DNA of 14,117 bases, from assembly GCA_028527945.1 (NCBI GenBank), contig JAQQAK010000056.1, positions 1 through 14,117 of the forward strand, in the 5' to 3' direction. Below are positions 12,732-14,117 of the stretch, one piece after another. This stretch comes from Spirochaetaceae bacterium (lineage in GTDB: Bacteria; Spirochaetota; Spirochaetia; UBA9216). The first letter of the stretch is position 1. Every line of letters begins with the position of its first letter. The notes below the pieces were generated by a model. That model was not told where the DNA came from. It worked only from the letters and a program-made list of their open reading frames with translations, and ran no database searches. Both the position numbers and the translations under genes were made by a program.

Positions 12732-14117
12732 AAACTCCATAAAATCACTGTCTAAATAATCATATGAGTTGCTGTCAACAGAACTTAATACCGGAATATC
12801 AATTTTATGTTGAAATCTTTTTTGTATTTCTTTTTTTACAGGGATCTCAGAATTTTTATGCTCTAATATTGAACTTTGATAAGAATGCTTATCATCCTTG
12901 TTAAGTTTAAAAAAGCTAATCATATCACGTAATTCTTCAGAGTGTTTTGTAAGCTCTTCTGACAATGATGAAGCATCTTCTGCCGAAGAAGCATTATTTT
13001 GAATAATAGTATCAAGCTGAATCATGGCTTTGTTTATCTGAACTGCTCCTGTATTTTGCTCATTACTGGACGCGCTTATTTCTGTGACCAACTCAGCAGT
13101 TTTCTGAATATCAGGAACAATAGCCTGAATCTTGCTTCCGGCCGCATTAGCCTTATCAACACTCTCATTTGCAAGCTCAAGTATTTCACCTGCCGCTTTT
13201 TGACTTACAGCAGCAAGCTTTCCAACTTCAGAAGCGACTACAGCAAATCCTTTTCCATGCTCTCCTGCTCTTGCCGCCTCTATAGCAGCATTTAATGAAA
13301 GCATATTTGTCTGTCTGGCGATATCTCCTACTATATTTATTTTTTCAGCTATCTCGTTCATTGCCTTAACAGCTTCAATTACTGCCATACCTCCTTCTTC
13401 CGCAGCCTTGGCTGCCTGAGAAGAGATCTTCTCTGTATGTGAAGCATTATCTGTATTTTGTTGTATGTTAGCACTCATTTCTTCTATAGAAGAAGAAACC
13501 TCTTCTGCGTTTGCTGACTGATCAGAAGCCCCCATAGAAAGCTGAGCAGCATTCTGCGCAAGCTGTGTACTTCCGTTTGAGAGTTCTACAGAAGTACCGT
13601 AAACGTTTGATACAACAAATTTCAATTTTTCTCTCATTTTTTTAAGAGTGTCAGAAAGAATACCAATTTCATCCTTACGCTTAATATCTATTTCTGTATA
13701 AAGTTTTCCTTCAGATATATCTATCATACTGTCTTTAATATCAGATAAACCTGATAAGCCGCGGGTAAGAGACAGAAAAAGAGCTGCTGCAGTTATCATA
13801 ATAAATATAAGATTCATAATAATTTGTAGCCGTATTATCTTTGTGGCTTCTTTCAAGATTTCATTTTTTTCAACAACAAGAAAAGTCTTCCATCCTGTTT
13901 CTTCTATCTCTTTTGAAAACACCAAATATGTCCCGCGCTCTCCTATAGAGTTTATTCCGCTAAACTCTATATACGGCAACTGACCTTCCCATAAGGCCTT
14001 ATAATTATCTTTCAGGCTTTTAGCAAAAACATTCGATTTATCAATAGACGTTTTCATAATTAAACTATTATCAGGATGATAGATAATATTTCCATGCTCA
14101 TCTGTCAGAAAAGCAAA
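12729..14117 (-). CDS. Methyl-accepting chemotaxis protein, 5'-truncated by window edge
   Basis: The frame is open from the window edge, so the ATG at 14057 is internal; 462 residues are visible. Residues 1-90 are the end of a periplasmic Cache sensor (DEHGNIIYHPDN at 7-18, typical of dCache domains). A membrane span (about 94-117), HAMP (about 118-165) and a long cytoplasmic coiled coil follow. The conserved tip (about 266-300) contains QTNMLSLNAAIEAARAGEHG and GFAVVASEVGKLA, the CheA/CheW contact region. After the coiled coil a flexible tail of about 55 residues ends in DFMEF, which fits the relaxed C-terminal CheR-docking pattern x-[aromatic]-x-x-[aromatic]. The ligand is unknown. Position beside sugar genes suggests a possible role in sugar taxis (inference). 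The stop codon is the first codon of a 12-bp hairpin. Confidence 0.95.
   Translation of the reverse strand, partial: FAFLTDEHGNIIYHPDNSLIMKTSIDKSNVFAKSLKDNYKALWEGQLPYIEFSGINSIGERGTYLVFSKEIEETGWKTFLVVEKNEILKEATKIIRLQIIMNLIFIMITAAALFLSLTRGLSGLSDIKDSMIDISEGKLYTEIDIKRKDEIGILSDTLKKMREKLKFVVSNVYGTSVELSNGSTQLAQNAAQLSMGASDQSANAEEVSSSIEEMSANIQQNTDNASHTEKISSQAAKAAEEGGMAVIEAVKAMNEIAEKINIVGDIARQTNMLSLNAAIEAARAGEHGKGFAVVASEVGKLAAVSQKAAGEILELANESVDKANAAGSKIQAIVPDIQKTAELVTEISASSNEQNTGAVQINKAMIQLDTIIQNNASSAEDASSLSEELTKHSEELRDMISFFKLNKDDKHSYQSSILEHKNSEIPVKKEIQKRFQHKIDIPVLSSVDSNSYDYLDSDFMEF

Noticed and set aside
1..14117. CRISPR arrays, insertion sequences, tRNA or rRNA genes, plus-strand genes
   Set aside because: No regular repeats, transposase-like frames or RNA-gene sequence were seen. 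The plus-strand frames (for example 1833-2291, 7719-8117, 9627-9962) are shadows of well-supported minus-strand genes.

Overview
All ten genes in this AT-rich window lie on the minus strand, so they are read from high to low coordinates. The gene types point to a spirochaete (Spirochaeta/Treponema-like, Spirochaetota): a Cache-HAMP class III adenylate cyclase with a degenerate TPR-like tail, a Cache chemoreceptor with a C-terminal tether, a binding-protein sugar transporter and LicT-type antitermination. This is inference from gene content; a low-GC Firmicute is the main alternative.

Layout in transcription order. (1) 14117-12729: 3' part of a methyl-accepting chemotaxis protein, followed by three tandem hairpins. 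(2) 12522-9568: a GH65 disaccharide phosphorylase fused in frame to beta-phosphoglucomutase, with its own sigma-70-type promoter. (3) 9517-6010: a strong promoter, a LicT-type RNA antiterminator site (RAT) overlapping an intrinsic terminator, then licT, a glucose-type IIA gene, HPr and enzyme I. (4) 5924-3406: a second promoter with a second RAT/terminator leader, a PTS IIBC permease, and a metallo-beta-lactamase-fold hydrolase closed by a clear terminator. (5) 3280-1: a promoter, a membrane adenylate cyclase and, overlapping it by one base (TAATG), a sugar-type ABC solute-binding protein that runs off the left edge. This last gene has no stop in the window, but its frame is open for its full 369 codons.

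How the genes fit together. The window encodes a complete PTS relay: PEP -> EI (His188) -> HPr (His15) -> IIA (His81) -> IIB (Cys32) -> sugar. It imports a disaccharide as its 6-phosphate. The GH65 domain would split this with phosphate into glucose 6-phosphate and beta-glucose 1-phosphate, and the fused mutase would convert the latter to glucose 6-phosphate. Trehalose or maltose is the best guess, by analogy with Lactococcus TrePP/PgmB and Enterococcus MapP; the sequence alone does not fix the substrate. The LicT protein would open both leaders, giving an autoregulated switch for the relay and the permease.

The most unusual points are: the second regulatory domain of the LicT protein has no histidine at all; HPr lacks the regulatory serine; the loops of the two leader terminators carry an 11-nt perfectly complementary segment; the phosphorylase and mutase are fused; and the cyclase and sugar-binding protein are translationally coupled.
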